From Salinicola endophyticus (GTDB taxonomy: Bacteria; Pseudomonadota; Gammaproteobacteria; Pseudomonadales; Halomonadaceae): a stretch of DNA of 64,000 bases. Shown in pieces: positions 1 to 9,709 of this stretch (its first letter is position 1; the number at the start of each line of letters is the position of its first letter). The notes under the pieces are model-generated. The model was not told the origin of the DNA, searched no databases, and saw only the letters and a program-made list of their open reading frames with translations. The position numbers were made by a program, and so were the translations under genes. The stretch covers positions 1,364,001-1,428,000 of the forward strand of contig NZ_CP159578.1 in the NCBI RefSeq assembly GCF_040536835.1. Direction: 5' to 3'.

Positions 1-1079
1 CGCGCCGGGTCGTAGTCGACACCTTCCACGGCATCCTTGTGCACCAGCCACTTGGTGGTGACCAGGGTTTCCTGCGGGCCCAGCGGCAGAACGCGGAAGA
101 CCACTGCGTGGTCACCCATGAAGTGGTTCCACGAATTGGGTAGGTGCAGGATGCGCAGCGAGCCCATGTCGGCGTTGGGGATGTTGCCCATCAGCTTGTT
201 GCAGCCGGGCTTGCCATCCAGGGTCATCGAAACGATGCCGTCGAGCAGCGGGGTGCGCGTCAGGCGGTTGCGCTTGCCGAAGCGCGCCAGCTGCCAGGGC
301 ACCTCGCAGGCGGTCCAGTCGGCCTGCTTGCGCGCGACCAGATCACGGTACTCGCCGGTGGAGCGCGGGTCGTCGGTGTCGTCGAACTCGATCAGCGAGT
401 TGAGCAGCTCCGGGTGCGAACCGCTGCAGTGGTAGCACTCGCGATTGTTCTCGATCACCAGCTTCCAGTTGCAGCGCTCGACGATGTTGGACTCCACCGC
501 GACCTTGACGTTGTCCATGTCATAGGGTGAGAGGTAGTGCTCGAGCGAGACCAGGAAGTCGTCGATCGGCTCGGGGTTCTCGCTCAGGTTGATGAACACG
601 AAACCGCCGGCGCTCTTCACCGCCACCGGCTTGAGGCCGAAAGCGCTCATGTCGAAGTCGTCGCCCATGTCGCTGCCGGCGAACAGCAGGCGGCCGTCGA
701 GTTCGTAGGTCCACTGATGGTAGGGGCAGACCAGCTTGGCCACCTTGCCCTTGTCCTTGAGACACAGGCGCGAGCCGCGGTGACGGCAGACGTTGTGGAA
801 GGCGTGAATCTTGTTCTCGGCGCCGCGCAGAATGATGATCGAGTTGCTGCCCACTTCGAGCTTGAAGTAGTTGCCCTTGGCGGGAATCTCGCAGCTCATG
901 CCCGCGAACAGCCACTGCTTCTCGAAGATCTCCTCCATATCGACCTGGAACAGGCGCGGGTCGTTGTAGAAGGGTTGGGGCAGTGAATAGGTCGGGTTAC
1001 GCTGTTCCAGCATATCCGCCACGGCCTTGCGGGTCGCGCTGAGAGTGTCATCCAGGCTGTCGCGTGGAAGTGGTGACAT
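1..1079 (-). CDS. gbcA: Glycine betaine monooxygenase oxygenase subunit (Rieske), 3' end cut by window
   Basis: Rieske-type oxygenase that removes one methyl group of glycine betaine, giving dimethylglycine and formaldehyde; it takes electrons from the reductase encoded divergently at 1438. About 359 N-terminal residues are present and the frame is still open at base 1; the family is about 430 residues. Rieske ligands are clear: CRH with Cys98 and His100, then CPYH with Cys118 and His121. A WKLVIENNRECYHCSGSH segment near residue 210 carries the histidines expected to bind the mononuclear iron. The start at 1079 gives the usual MSPLPRDSLDDTL N-terminus. Family assignment is firm. The substrate rests on pairing with gbcB, fdhA and sox genes; carnitine or stachydrine oxygenases are the alternatives. 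Confidence 0.9.
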   Translation of the reverse strand, partial: MSPLPRDSLDDTLSATRKAVADMLEQRNPTYSLPQPFYNDPRLFQVDMEEIFEKQWLFAGMSCEIPAKGNYFKLEVGSNSIIILRGAENKIHAFHNVCRHRGSRLCLKDKGKVAKLVCPYHQWTYELDGRLLFAGSDMGDDFDMSAFGLKPVAVKSAGGFVFINLSENPEPIDDFLVSLEHYLSPYDMDNVKVAVESNIVERCNWKLVIENNRECYHCSGSHPELLNSLIEFDDTDDPRSTGEYRDLVARKQADWTACEVPWQLARFGKRNRLTRTPLLDGIVSMTLDGKPGCNKLMGNIPNADMGSLRILHLPNSWNHFMGDHAVVFRVLPLGPQETLVTTKWLVHKDAVEGVDYDPA

Positions 1080-1437
1080 GGTCGCATCCTCATCAAACAA
1101 TATATTGTGGGTCTTTCCCGAGCCCATCGGCGGGATCGACCTGGGTGTGGCGGCGCGTGGCTAGGCTGTAGCGATTCGATCCGTTCGGCGGAGTGTCGCT
1201 CAGGCGATAGCTTGGAAGTTGTCCAGCCGCGACATTCGTCGATACCAGGGCGACCGGTGGCGTTTTCCCCGGGGCGCGACGCGGCGGCCAAATCGACGAA
1301 AGAGTGCCCGGGTTGGGGGTGGCTGGCATGCCCGTGTCGTTGACGGGAAAGTCGTACCCGGCCTGCGTGCTCAGAATCCGGCCATAAGGTAACCCACCGG
1401 AAGTGGGCGCTGTGGCCGCTTCCCCTGATCGAGTGCC
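1080..1437. promoter_or_regulatory. Divergent gbcA/gbcB control region
   Basis: This 358-base gap separates two divergent genes, so it must carry both promoters. In Pseudomonas the equivalent gap binds the AraC-type activator GbdR; no regulator gene of that kind is in this window. The sequence is GC-rich, with short inverted repeats but no clear sigma-70 hexamers. No ORF here looks real. Confidence 0.5.
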
Positions 1438-2544
1438 ATGACGATGCAATTTTTCAATCCGGTCACAACTCAGACCTGGACCAACGGCCGCCACCAGGTG
1501 CGCTGCGTCAAAGTCATCCAAGAGACTTGGAACGTCAAGACTTTCTGTTTCATGGCCGATCAGCCGGTGATGTTCTTCTTCAAGCCGGGTCAGTTCGTCA
1601 CCCTGGAGCTTGAAATCGCGGGCAAGCCGGTGATGCGCTCCTACACCATCTCGAGCTCGCCCTCGATCCCCTACAGCTTCTCGATCACGGTCAAGCGCTT
1701 GCCGGGCGGCCAGGTCTCCAACTGGCTGCATGACAACCTCGGCGCCGGCGACGAGATGGTCGTGCACGGTCCGGTGGGCGACTTCAACGTCATCGACCAC
1801 CCGGCGGAGAAAGTGCTGATGCTCTCCGGCGGGGTCGGCATCACCCCGCTGATGTCGATGACCCGCTGGTTCTTCGATACCAATGCCGCGGTAGATCTGG
1901 AGTTCGTGCACTGCTCGCAGGCACCCAACGACATCATCTATCACCGCGAGCTGGTGCACATGTTCTCGCGGCTGCCGGAGTTCCGCCTGCATATCGTGTG
2001 CGAGCGCAGCGACGAGCTGAGCCAGGCCTGGGCCGGTTTCCGCGGCTACCTGTCGCGCCAGATGCTGAGCCTGATGGCGCCGGACTATCTCGAACGCGAA
2101 ATCTTCTGCTGTGGCCCGGCGCCGTTCATGCAGGCGGTGCGTCAGGTGCTGCTGGAAGATGGCTTCGACATGGCCCATTACCACCAGGAGTCGTTCGGGG
2201 CCACACCGCTGGGGGTCCAGGAGGATGTCATCGAGCTGGCCGAGCAGGCCGAGGCGGCGGCCGAAGAGGTCGATGTCGCCGATCTGACCCCGGTGGAGTT
2301 CGCCAGCAGCGGCAAGAGCATCCGCATCGGCGAGAGCGAGACCATCCACGCCGCCGCCGCCAAGCTGGGGCTGCACATTCCCAAGGCGTGCGGTATGGGG
2401 ATCTGCGGCACCTGCCGGGTGATGAAGCTCGAAGGCGAGGTGGAAATGGAGCACAACGGCGGGATCACCGAGGAGGACGAGGCCGAAGGTTACATCCTCT
2501 CCTGCTGCTCCAAGCCCAAGGGCAAGGTGGTGATCGACTACTGA
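1438..2544 (+). CDS. gbcB: Glycine betaine monooxygenase reductase subunit
   Basis: Electron-transfer partner of GbcA. It passes electrons from NAD(P)H through flavin and a 2Fe-2S centre to the Rieske oxygenase. The 368-residue protein has an N-terminal flavin-binding domain (RSYTISSSPS near residue 70), an NAD-binding domain starting near GGVGITPL, and a C-terminal plant-type ferredoxin domain. The cluster cysteines are C318-x4-C323-x2-C326 and a distal Cys near 356. ATG codons at 1438 and 1444 are both possible starts. The divergent arrangement with gbcA is typical. Similar reductases serve carnitine oxygenase (CntB), so the name depends partly on context. Confidence 0.88.
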   Translation: MTMQFFNPVTTQTWTNGRHQVRCVKVIQETWNVKTFCFMADQPVMFFFKPGQFVTLELEIAGKPVMRSYTISSSPSIPYSFSITVKRLPGGQVSNWLHDNLGAGDEMVVHGPVGDFNVIDHPAEKVLMLSGGVGITPLMSMTRWFFDTNAAVDLEFVHCSQAPNDIIYHRELVHMFSRLPEFRLHIVCERSDELSQAWAGFRGYLSRQMLSLMAPDYLEREIFCCGPAPFMQAVRQVLLEDGFDMAHYHQESFGATPLGVQEDVIELAEQAEAAAEEVDVADLTPVEFASSGKSIRIGESETIHAAAAKLGLHIPKACGMGICGTCRVMKLEGEVEMEHNGGITEEDEAEGYILSCCSKPKGKVVIDY

Positions 2545-2816
2545 GCGTCGCTCTCTTCTAGGGCGGATGTCCGGGGCGATACGCCAGGCAATGGCGGCTC
2601 GGGCTTTCTCGCCTTGGGTTGCGTGGCGCTGAGTCCGTTGATCTAGTTAAGACGTTTGGACATGGCCATTGTCGTCGTTGCGTCACCCGGTGGCGCAACG
2701 AGACATCTCCTCCGGGGCGGGGACTTCTACGCTGAACTTGGCCTGTTGTTCCGGATCCGCCCCGCCAGACGGTCGGACGCGACGGCAGCCAGAGACCAGC
2801 CACAGGAGTTCACCTC

Positions 2817-4010
2817 ATGTCTTCACCCGCCAATCGCGGCGTCGTCTATCGCGGCCCCGGTAAAGTCGCCGTCGAGAACATCGCGTTCCCGGAACTCGCA
2901 CTGGGCAGCCGTCAGTGCCAGCACGGTGTCATTCTCAAGGTTCTGACCACCAATATCTGCGGCAGCGACCAGCACATGGTCCGCGGCCGTACCACCGCGC
3001 CGGAAGGCCTGGTCCTGGGCCACGAGATCACCGGTGAGGTGGTCGAGTGCGGGCGTGACGTCGAGTTCATCAAGGTCGGCGACATCGTTTCGGTGCCCTT
3101 CAACGTCGCCTGCGGGCGCTGCCGCAACTGCAAGCGCGGCGACACCCATATCTGTCTCAACGTCAACGGCGACCGCGCCGGCGGCGCCTACGGCTATGTC
3201 GACATGGGCGGCTGGGTCGGCGGGCAGGCCGAGTACGTGATGGTGCCCTACGCCGACTTCCAGCTGCTGGTGTTCCCGGACAAGGAGCAGGCGCTGGAGA
3301 AGATCCTCGATCTGACCATGCTCTCCGACATCTTCCCCACCGGCTTCCACGGCTGTGTCACCGCTGGCGTCAAGCCCGGCTCGACCGTCTATATCGCCGG
3401 CGCGGGCCCGGTGGGCCTGGCGGCGGCGGTCTCGGCGCAACTGCTGGGCGCGGCCTGCGTGATCGTCGGTGACATGAACGATCAGCGTCTCGAGCAGGCG
3501 CGCAGCTTCGGCTGTGAAGGGCTCGATCTCAAGCAGGACGCCAGCATGTCCGACCTGATCGAGTCGGTGCTCGGCGTGCCGGAGGTGGACTGCGCGGTCG
3601 ACGCGGTGGGCTTCGAAGCCAACTGCCACGGCCACAACCATGCCCACGAGCAGCCGGCGACGGTGCTCAACGCGACCATGGAGATCACCCAGGCCGGTGG
3701 TGCCGTGGGTATTCCGGGGCTCTACGTGACCGAAGACCCGGGCGCCGAGAGCGAAGACGCCAAGCACGGCAACATCTCGATGAAGTTCGGGCTGGGCTGG
3801 GCCAAGGCGATGTCGTTCCACACCGGCCAGACCCCGGCGATGCGCTATCAGCGTCAGCTGATGCAGGCGATCCTTCACGAGCGCGTGCATATCGGCAAGG
3901 CGGTCAACGTCCAGACCATCTCGCTCGACGACGCGCCCAAGGGCTACGCCGCCTTCGATGGCGGGGCGGCCAAGAAGTTCGTGATCGACCCCCACGGGAC
4001 CCTCGGCTGA
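2817..4010 (+). CDS. fdhA: Glutathione-independent formaldehyde dehydrogenase
   Basis: Zinc-dependent, NAD-linked oxidation of formaldehyde to formate, detoxifying the C1 unit released by betaine and sarcosine demethylation. The 397-residue length matches the Pseudomonas putida enzyme. Catalytic zinc motif ICGSDQHM and GHEITGEV are near residues 45-70, the structural zinc cysteines lie in the CGRCRNCKRGDTHIC stretch near residue 100, and the Rossmann motif GAGPVGLAA is near residue 195. The insertion that holds NAD tightly in this family is consistent with the length. RBS CAGGAG sits 9 bases before the ATG. It follows gbcB by 272 bases and is probably transcribed separately. Confidence 0.92.
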   Translation: MSSPANRGVVYRGPGKVAVENIAFPELALGSRQCQHGVILKVLTTNICGSDQHMVRGRTTAPEGLVLGHEITGEVVECGRDVEFIKVGDIVSVPFNVACGRCRNCKRGDTHICLNVNGDRAGGAYGYVDMGGWVGGQAEYVMVPYADFQLLVFPDKEQALEKILDLTMLSDIFPTGFHGCVTAGVKPGSTVYIAGAGPVGLAAAVSAQLLGAACVIVGDMNDQRLEQARSFGCEGLDLKQDASMSDLIESVLGVPEVDCAVDAVGFEANCHGHNHAHEQPATVLNATMEITQAGGAVGIPGLYVTEDPGAESEDAKHGNISMKFGLGWAKAMSFHTGQTPAMRYQRQLMQAILHERVHIGKAVNVQTISLDDAPKGYAAFDGGAAKKFVIDPHGTLG

Positions 4011-4057
4011 TCGCGAGGCCTGACCAACCCCGCCCGATGTCAGGGCGAGTGTGACGT

Positions 4058-4100
4058 GCCGGAAGCGCCTGCGGGCGCTTCCGGCCGTTTTGCGTTTGGT
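4058..4100 (+). terminator. Rho-independent terminator after fdhA
   Basis: A perfect 12-base stem (4058-4069 with 4074-4085) with a TGCG loop is followed by a T-rich run. It lies 48 bases after the fdhA stop and ends transcription before tag. Confidence 0.85.
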
Positions 4101-4159
4101 TTTGGCCGCCCTGGGCGGCAGAATCGAGAGCGACCGCCGTCCGCTGAAGAGAGCCGAGC

Positions 4160-4750
4160 ATGACCGTACCCGACCCTGACCTTTCACGCTGCGCCTGGGC
4201 GCAGACACACCCGCTGAATGCCGCCTACCACGATGCCGAGTGGGGCGTCCCCGAGTACGACAGCCGGGCGCTGTGGGAGAAGCTGATCCTCGACGGCTTC
4301 CAGGCCGGGCTCTCCTGGCTCACCATTCTCAAGAAGCGCGACGCCTTCCGCGAGGCGTTCGAGGGCTTCGACCCCGAGCGTATTGCCGGCTACGACGAGA
4401 CCGACGTCGAGCGGCTGCTCGGCAACGCCGGCATCGTGCGCTCGCGATCCAAGATCGAGGCGACCATCGGCAACGCCCGCGCCTATCTCGCCATGCGTGA
4501 CAGCGGCGAGGATTTCGCCGACTTTCTGTGGAGCATGGTCGGCGGCCGCCCGATCCAGGACTCCATCGGCAGCGACGGTTCGGTTCCCACCCAGACGCCG
4601 CTCTCTGTCGATATCTCCAAGGCGCTAAAGAAGCGCGGCTTCAAGTTCGTCGGGCCGGTGATCGTCTATGCCTGGATGCAGGCCGTCGGCATGGTCAACG
4701 ACCACGCCGAGGATTGCCATCGTCGCAAGCCCGTGGCTGCGATGGGCTGA
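4160..4750 (+). CDS. tag: DNA-3-methyladenine glycosylase I
   Basis: Base-excision repair enzyme that removes 3-methyladenine from alkylated DNA. The 196-residue protein has the Tag layout: RCAW at the N-terminus (zinc cysteine), YHDAEWGVP (zinc histidine region), SWLTILKKR in the active site, and C-terminal NDHAEDCHRR supplying the last His and Cys zinc ligands. It lies between fdhA and the sarcosine oxidase operon, but a terminator precedes it, so it is likely a separate unit. The location may be chance, or may reflect endogenous methylating and formaldehyde stress. Confidence 0.93.
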   Translation: MTVPDPDLSRCAWAQTHPLNAAYHDAEWGVPEYDSRALWEKLILDGFQAGLSWLTILKKRDAFREAFEGFDPERIAGYDETDVERLLGNAGIVRSRSKIEATIGNARAYLAMRDSGEDFADFLWSMVGGRPIQDSIGSDGSVPTQTPLSVDISKALKKRGFKFVGPVIVYAWMQAVGMVNDHAEDCHRRKPVAAMG

Positions 4751-5018
4751 ATCGCTGCCCAGACCGGTCTTGCCGGTCGGATCGCCGCCTTGCCAGGCAT
4801 GGCGGCGGCATTTCTGCTGTCTGCACGCTCGGATAGCGTTGTCCCCTCACGCCTCTCTTCGCCCCCTGTTGTCGCTAATCGTCAGGGTATGTCGCAAACG
4901 CACTCTAGCGTGACGTGGCAGAGCATCATGCTCCCCCGGGCGGGCGATACCATCGCGGAAAATCACCGCACGCCGACCGCGTGTCGCCACGGCGACGAGC
5001 GACGTAGAGAGGGTCCCC

Positions 5019-6269
5019 ATGCAACGTTATTCCGGTTTCAGCCTGGTCAAACACGCGCTCAGCCACCACGAGAACTGGCAGCGCCATTGGCGCAACCCGG
5101 CGCCCAAGAAGCGCTACGACGTGATCATCGTCGGCGGTGGCGGCCACGGTCTGGCGACGGCCTACTACCTCGCCAAGGAGTTCGGCGTCACCAATGTGGC
5201 GGTGATCGAGAAGGGCTGGCTGGGTGGCGGCAATACCGCGCGTAACACCACCATCGTGCGCTCCAACTATCTGTGGGACGAGGCGGCACAGCTCTACAAC
5301 CACTCCCTCGATCTGTGGAAGGGGCTGTCCCAGGATCTCAACTACAACGTGATGTTCTCGCAGCGCGGCGTGCTCAACCTGGCGCACACCCTGCAGGACA
5401 TGCGTGACGTGCAGCGGCGGGTCAATGCCAACCGTCTCAACGGCATCGACAGCGAGGTGGTGACCCCCGAGCAGATCAAGGAGATCGAACCGGCGCTGGA
5501 TATCTCCAAGAGCGCGCGTTACCCGATCATGGGCGCCTCGTGGCAGAAGAGTGCCGGGGTCGCGCGTCACGACGCGGTGGCCTGGGGCTTCGCCCGTGGC
5601 GCCGACGCGCTGGGCGTCGATCTGTTGCAGAACACCGAGGTGACCGGCTTCAAGATCCGTGATGGTCAGGTCTACGGCGTGCACACCAACCGCGGCGACA
5701 TCGAAGCGCATACGGTGGGCTGCGTGGCCGCGGGCAACTCCGGCGTGCTGGCGAAGATGGCCGGGCTCAAGCTGCCGCTGGAGTCGCACCCGCTGCAGGC
5801 GCTGGTCTCCGAGCCGCTCAAGCCGATTCTCAACACCGTCACCATGTCCAACCACGTGCACGGCTACGTCAGCCAGTCAGACAAGGGCGACCTGGTGATC
5901 GGCGCGGGGATCGACGGCTATCTCGGTTACGGCCAGCGCGGCAGCTTCCCCACCATCGAGCACACCCTGCAGGCGATCGTCGAGATGTTCCCGATGTTCT
6001 CGCGGGTACGCATGAACCGGCAGTGGGGCGGCATCGTCGATACCTGCCCCGACGCCTGCCCGATCCTGTCCAAGACCAAGGTCAAGGGACTCTATTTCAA
6101 CTGCGGCTGGGGCACTGGTGGCTTCAAGGCCACCCCCGGCTCCGGACACGTTTTTGCAGCCAGTCTGGCTAAAGGGGAAATGCACCCCATCGCGGCGCCG
6201 TTCTCCATCGATCGGTTCAATACCGGCGCCTTGATCGATGAACACGGCGCCGCCGGCGTGGCGCACTGA
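5019..6269 (+). CDS. soxB: Sarcosine oxidase subunit beta
   Basis: FAD/FMN-bearing subunit of heterotetrameric sarcosine oxidase, which converts sarcosine, THF and O2 to glycine, 5,10-methylene-THF and H2O2. The 416-residue protein opens with the conserved [20 protein letters not shown] and has the dinucleotide fold [18 protein letters not shown] near residue 33. [18 protein letters not shown] is the family signature near the covalent flavin site. It is the first gene of soxBDAG, with 12 bases to soxD. The 268-base gap upstream of soxB must hold the operon promoter. Confidence 0.96.
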   Translation: MQRYSGFSLVKHALSHHENWQRHWRNPAPKKRYDVIIVGGGGHGLATAYYLAKEFGVTNVAVIEKGWLGGGNTARNTTIVRSNYLWDEAAQLYNHSLDLWKGLSQDLNYNVMFSQRGVLNLAHTLQDMRDVQRRVNANRLNGIDSEVVTPEQIKEIEPALDISKSARYPIMGASWQKSAGVARHDAVAWGFARGADALGVDLLQNTEVTGFKIRDGQVYGVHTNRGDIEAHTVGCVAAGNSGVLAKMAGLKLPLESHPLQALVSEPLKPILNTVTMSNHVHGYVSQSDKGDLVIGAGIDGYLGYGQRGSFPTIEHTLQAIVEMFPMFSRVRMNRQWGGIVDTCPDACPILSKTKVKGLYFNCGWGTGGFKATPGSGHVFAASLAKGEMHPIAAPFSIDRFNTGALIDEHGAAGVAH

Positions 6270-6281
6270 GGAGAGCACACC

Positions 6282-6671
6282 ATGTTTCATATCTTCTGTC
6301 CCTACTGCCAGGAGTACCGCGAGGAAGAGGAGTTTCATCCCAGCGGTCAGGCACACCTCGTCCGGCCGGCCGATCCCGCCAGCGTGAGCGACGAGGAGTG
6401 GGGCGATTACCTGTTCTTCCGTGACAACCCGCGCGGTATCCACCATGAGATGTGGGTGCACCGCCTGGGCTGTCGCAAGTTCTTCAATATCACCCGCGAC
6501 ACCGCGACCTACGAGATTCTCGAGACCTATCGCATGGGCGAGCAGCCGAGCATCACCGCCGCCAACGCCGAGGTGCGCCGCGAGCAGGGCGTGCAGACCG
6601 CCGACGGCGGCTGGCAGACCGTGGGCGCACAGCCCGAGAACAGCCGGCTCAACGAGGAGACGCCGTCATGA
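6282..6671 (+). CDS. soxD: Sarcosine oxidase subunit delta
   Basis: Small zinc-binding subunit (129 residues) of the heterotetrameric sarcosine oxidase. CPYC near the N-terminus and HRLGCRKFF near residue 60 supply the zinc ligands. The last codon overlaps the soxA start in an ATGA junction (6668-6671), so translation is probably coupled. The C-terminal 30 residues are polar and likely extended, as usual for this subunit. Confidence 0.95.
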   Translation: MFHIFCPYCQEYREEEEFHPSGQAHLVRPADPASVSDEEWGDYLFFRDNPRGIHHEMWVHRLGCRKFFNITRDTATYEILETYRMGEQPSITAANAEVRREQGVQTADGGWQTVGAQPENSRLNEETPS

Positions 6672-9600
6672 CCCAGTCCAACCGTCTCAATCAGGGCGGG
6701 CGCATCGATCGCTCTCGGCGGCTGTCGTTCACCTTCAACGGTCAGCAATACACCGGCTTCGCCGGGGACACCCTGGCCTCCGCGCTGCTGGCCAACGGCG
6801 TGGATATCGTCAACCGCAGCTTCAAGTATTCGCGTCCGCGCGGAATCACCGCCGCCGGGCCCGAAGAGCCCAACGCCATCGTCCAGCTCGGCGCCACCGA
6901 AGCCGCCCAGGTCCCCAACGTGCGCGCCACCCAGCAGGCGCTGTATGACGGTCTGGTGGCACGCGGTACCAACGGCTGGCCGAACGTGCAGCGTGACGTC
7001 ATGAGCTGGGTCGGCAAGCTGGGTGGCAGCTTCATGCCGCCGGGTTTCTACTACAAGACGTTCATGGCCCCGGCCTCGATGTGGATGACCTACGAGAAGT
7101 TCATCCGCAAGGGCGCTGGCCTCGGTCGCGCGCCCACCGAAGCCGACCCGGACATCTACGACCATTTCAATCAGCACTGTGACGTGCTGGTGATCGGTGC
7201 CGGCCCCGCAGGGCTTGCCGCCGCGCTCTCCGCCGCCCGCGCCGGCGCGCGGGTGATCCTGTGCGACGAGCAGGAAGAGATGGGCGGTTCGCTGCTCGAC
7301 AGCCGTGAATCGATCGACGGCGAGCCGGCCAGCGCCTGGGTCGAGCAGGCGGTCGCCGAACTCGGTGGCCTGGCCAACGTCACGCTGCTGCCGCGCACCA
7401 CCGCCAACGGCTATCACGACCACAACTTCGTCACCCTGCACGAGCGGCGCACCGAGCACCTCGCCGATACCGCCGCGGGCGCCGGTCGCGAAGGTGAAGT
7501 GCGTGCACGGCTGCATCGGGTGCGTGCCGGCCGCGTGGTGCTGGCCAGTGGCAGCCACGAGCGCCCGCTGGTCTACGCCAACAACGATGTGCCCGGCAAC
7601 CTGGTGGCGGGGGCGGTCTCCGTCTATATCCGCCGCTATGGCGTGGTACCGGGGCAGCGTCTGGTGCTCTCTACCAACAACGACCACGCCTACCGCGCGG
7701 CGCTGGACTGGCAAGAGGCCGGCCGCGAGGTGGTCGCGGTGGTCGACTCGCGGGCCAAGCCGGACGGCGATCTGGTCAAGCAGGCCCGCGACGCCGGTAT
7801 CCGCGTCATCACCGGCAGTGCCGTGATGGAGGCCACCGGCAGCCAGCGCGTCAGCGGTGCCAAGGTGGTGGCGATCGATACCGAACGCTTCGTGGTGACC
7901 GGCAAGGTCGAGACGCTCGAGTGCGATACCATCGCCAGCTCCGGCGGCTACAGCCCGGTGGTCCACCTGGCCTCGCACACCGGCAAGCGCCCGCAGTGGC
8001 GCGATGACCTGCTCGGCTTCGTGCCCGGCGAGGTCAAGGGTATGCACTTTGCCGGCGGCGTTCATGGGGTCTACGCCCTCGGCGAGACGCTCACCGACGG
8101 CGCCGATGTGGGAGCCGAGGCGGCGCGTGCGGCGGGCTTCGAGGAGGCCGCGGCGATCGCGGTGCCCGAGGTCGCAGTGCGCCAGGAGTCGCCGACCAGC
8201 GCGCTCTACCAGATCCCCCATGAAAAGCCGCCGCTGCGCGCGCCCAAGCAGTTCGTCGATCTGCAGAACGACGTCACCGCGGCCGCCGTCGAGCTGGCGA
8301 CCCGCGAGGGCTTCGAGTCGATCGAGCACGTCAAGCGCTACACCGCGCTGGGCTTCGGCACCGACCAGGGCAAGCTGGGCAACATCAACGGCATGGCGAT
8401 CGCCGCGCGCTGCCTCAATCGCTCGATTCCCGAGGTGGGGACCACGGTCTTCCGTCCCAATTACACCCCGGTCAGCTTCGGCGCCATCGTCGGCCGCCAC
8501 TGCCGCGATCTGTTCGATCCCGAGCGCTATACCGCGCTGCACCAGTGGCACGTGGAGAACGGCGCCGAGTTCGAGGATGTCGGCCAGTGGAAGCGCCCCT
8601 GGTACTTCCCGCGCCGGGTCAACGGCAAGCTGGAGACGATGCACGAGGCGGTGGCACGCGAGTGCCTCGCGGTGCGCCGCGGTGTGGGTATTCTCGATGC
8701 CTCGACCCTGGGCAAGATCGACATCCAGGGGCCGGATGCGCGCGAGTTCCTGGGTCGGGTCTACACCAACAAGTGGGCCAAGCTGGCACCGGGGCGCGTG
8801 CGCTACGGCCTGATGTGCAAAGACGATGGCATGCTGATGGACGACGGTACCACCAGTTGCCTGGCTGAAAACCACTTCCTGATGACCACCACCACCGGCG
8901 GCGCCGCCGGCGTGCTGGAGTGGCTGGAGCTGTGGCACCAGACCGAGTGGCCGGAGCTGCAGGTCTACTTCAACTCGGTCACCGATCACTGGGCGACCAT
9001 GACCGTGACCGGTCCGGACGCGCGCAAGCTGATGTCGGAAGTGACCGATATCGACCTCGACCGTGAGCAGTTCAAGTTCATGGACTGGAAGGAGGGCAAG
9101 GTCGCCGGCGTCCCGGCGCGGGTGTTCCGTATCTCCTTCACCGGCGAGCTGGCGTTCGAGATCAACGTCCAGGCCAACTACGCCATGCACGTGTGGAAGG
9201 CGCTCTTTGCCCACGGCGAGAAGTACGACCTCACGCCCTACGGCACCGAGACTATGCACGTGCTGCGTGCCGAGAAGGGGCTGATCATCGCCGGTCAGGA
9301 CACCGACGGCTCGGTGACCCCGGAGGATCTCGGCATGCACTGGGCGGTGGGTTACGACAAGCCGTTCTCGTGGATCGGCCAGCGCGCGCTGACGCGTCCG
9401 GACACCGCCCGCGAGGATCGCAAGCAGCTGGTGGGGCTCAAGCCCAAGGACCCCAAGGTGGTCCTCGAGGAGGGGGCGCAGATCGTGCTCGACCCCGAGC
9501 AGAAGATTCCCATGACCATGATGGGTCACGTCACCTCGAGCTATTACAGCCCGGTACTGGAGAGCGGCTTTGCGCTGGCGGTGCTCAAGGGCGGACGCAA

Positions 9601-9709
9601 CCGGATGGGCGAGACCGTCTATCTGCCGATGTCCGACGGCAGTGTCCACCAGGCCGAAGTCGTGAGTACCGTCTTCATCGATCCCAAGGGAGAGCGCCAG
9701 AATGTCTGA
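6668..9709 (+). CDS. soxA: Sarcosine oxidase subunit alpha
   Basis: Large subunit (1013 residues) carrying the NAD site and the folate-binding aminomethyltransferase-like domain. N-terminal residues 15-100 form a 2Fe-2S-like fold without the cluster (FTFNGQQYTGFAGDTLASALLANGV region). A Rossmann domain follows (VLVIGAGPAGLAAALSAARAG near residue 175), and from about residue 620 there is a GcvT-like domain (RRGVGILDASTLGKIDIQGPD). The frame extends upstream, but the ATG at 6668, overlapping the soxD stop, is the start that matches the family (MTQSNRLNQGGRIDRSR). It overlaps soxG by 8 bases. Confidence 0.96.
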   Translation: MTQSNRLNQGGRIDRSRRLSFTFNGQQYTGFAGDTLASALLANGVDIVNRSFKYSRPRGITAAGPEEPNAIVQLGATEAAQVPNVRATQQALYDGLVARGTNGWPNVQRDVMSWVGKLGGSFMPPGFYYKTFMAPASMWMTYEKFIRKGAGLGRAPTEADPDIYDHFNQHCDVLVIGAGPAGLAAALSAARAGARVILCDEQEEMGGSLLDSRESIDGEPASAWVEQAVAELGGLANVTLLPRTTANGYHDHNFVTLHERRTEHLADTAAGAGREGEVRARLHRVRAGRVVLASGSHERPLVYANNDVPGNLVAGAVSVYIRRYGVVPGQRLVLSTNNDHAYRAALDWQEAGREVVAVVDSRAKPDGDLVKQARDAGIRVITGSAVMEATGSQRVSGAKVVAIDTERFVVTGKVETLECDTIASSGGYSPVVHLASHTGKRPQWRDDLLGFVPGEVKGMHFAGGVHGVYALGETLTDGADVGAEAARAAGFEEAAAIAVPEVAVRQESPTSALYQIPHEKPPLRAPKQFVDLQNDVTAAAVELATREGFESIEHVKRYTALGFGTDQGKLGNINGMAIAARCLNRSIPEVGTTVFRPNYTPVSFGAIVGRHCRDLFDPERYTALHQWHVENGAEFEDVGQWKRPWYFPRRVNGKLETMHEAVARECLAVRRGVGILDASTLGKIDIQGPDAREFLGRVYTNKWAKLAPGRVRYGLMCKDDGMLMDDGTTSCLAENHFLMTTTTGGAAGVLEWLELWHQTEWPELQVYFNSVTDHWATMTVTGPDARKLMSEVTDIDLDREQFKFMDWKEGKVAGVPARVFRISFTGELAFEINVQANYAMHVWKALFAHGEKYDLTPYGTETMHVLRAEKGLIIAGQDTDGSVTPEDLGMHWAVGYDKPFSWIGQRALTRPDTAREDRKQLVGLKPKDPKVVLEEGAQIVLDPEQKIPMTMMGHVTSSYYSPVLESGFALAVLKGGRNRMGETVYLPMSDGSVHQAEVVSTVFIDPKGERQNV

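Noticed and set aside
2677..2699. Hairpin between gbcB and fdhA as a terminator
   Set aside because: GTTGCGTCA pairs with TGGCGCAAC but no T run follows. It could be a weak structure, and I do not call it.
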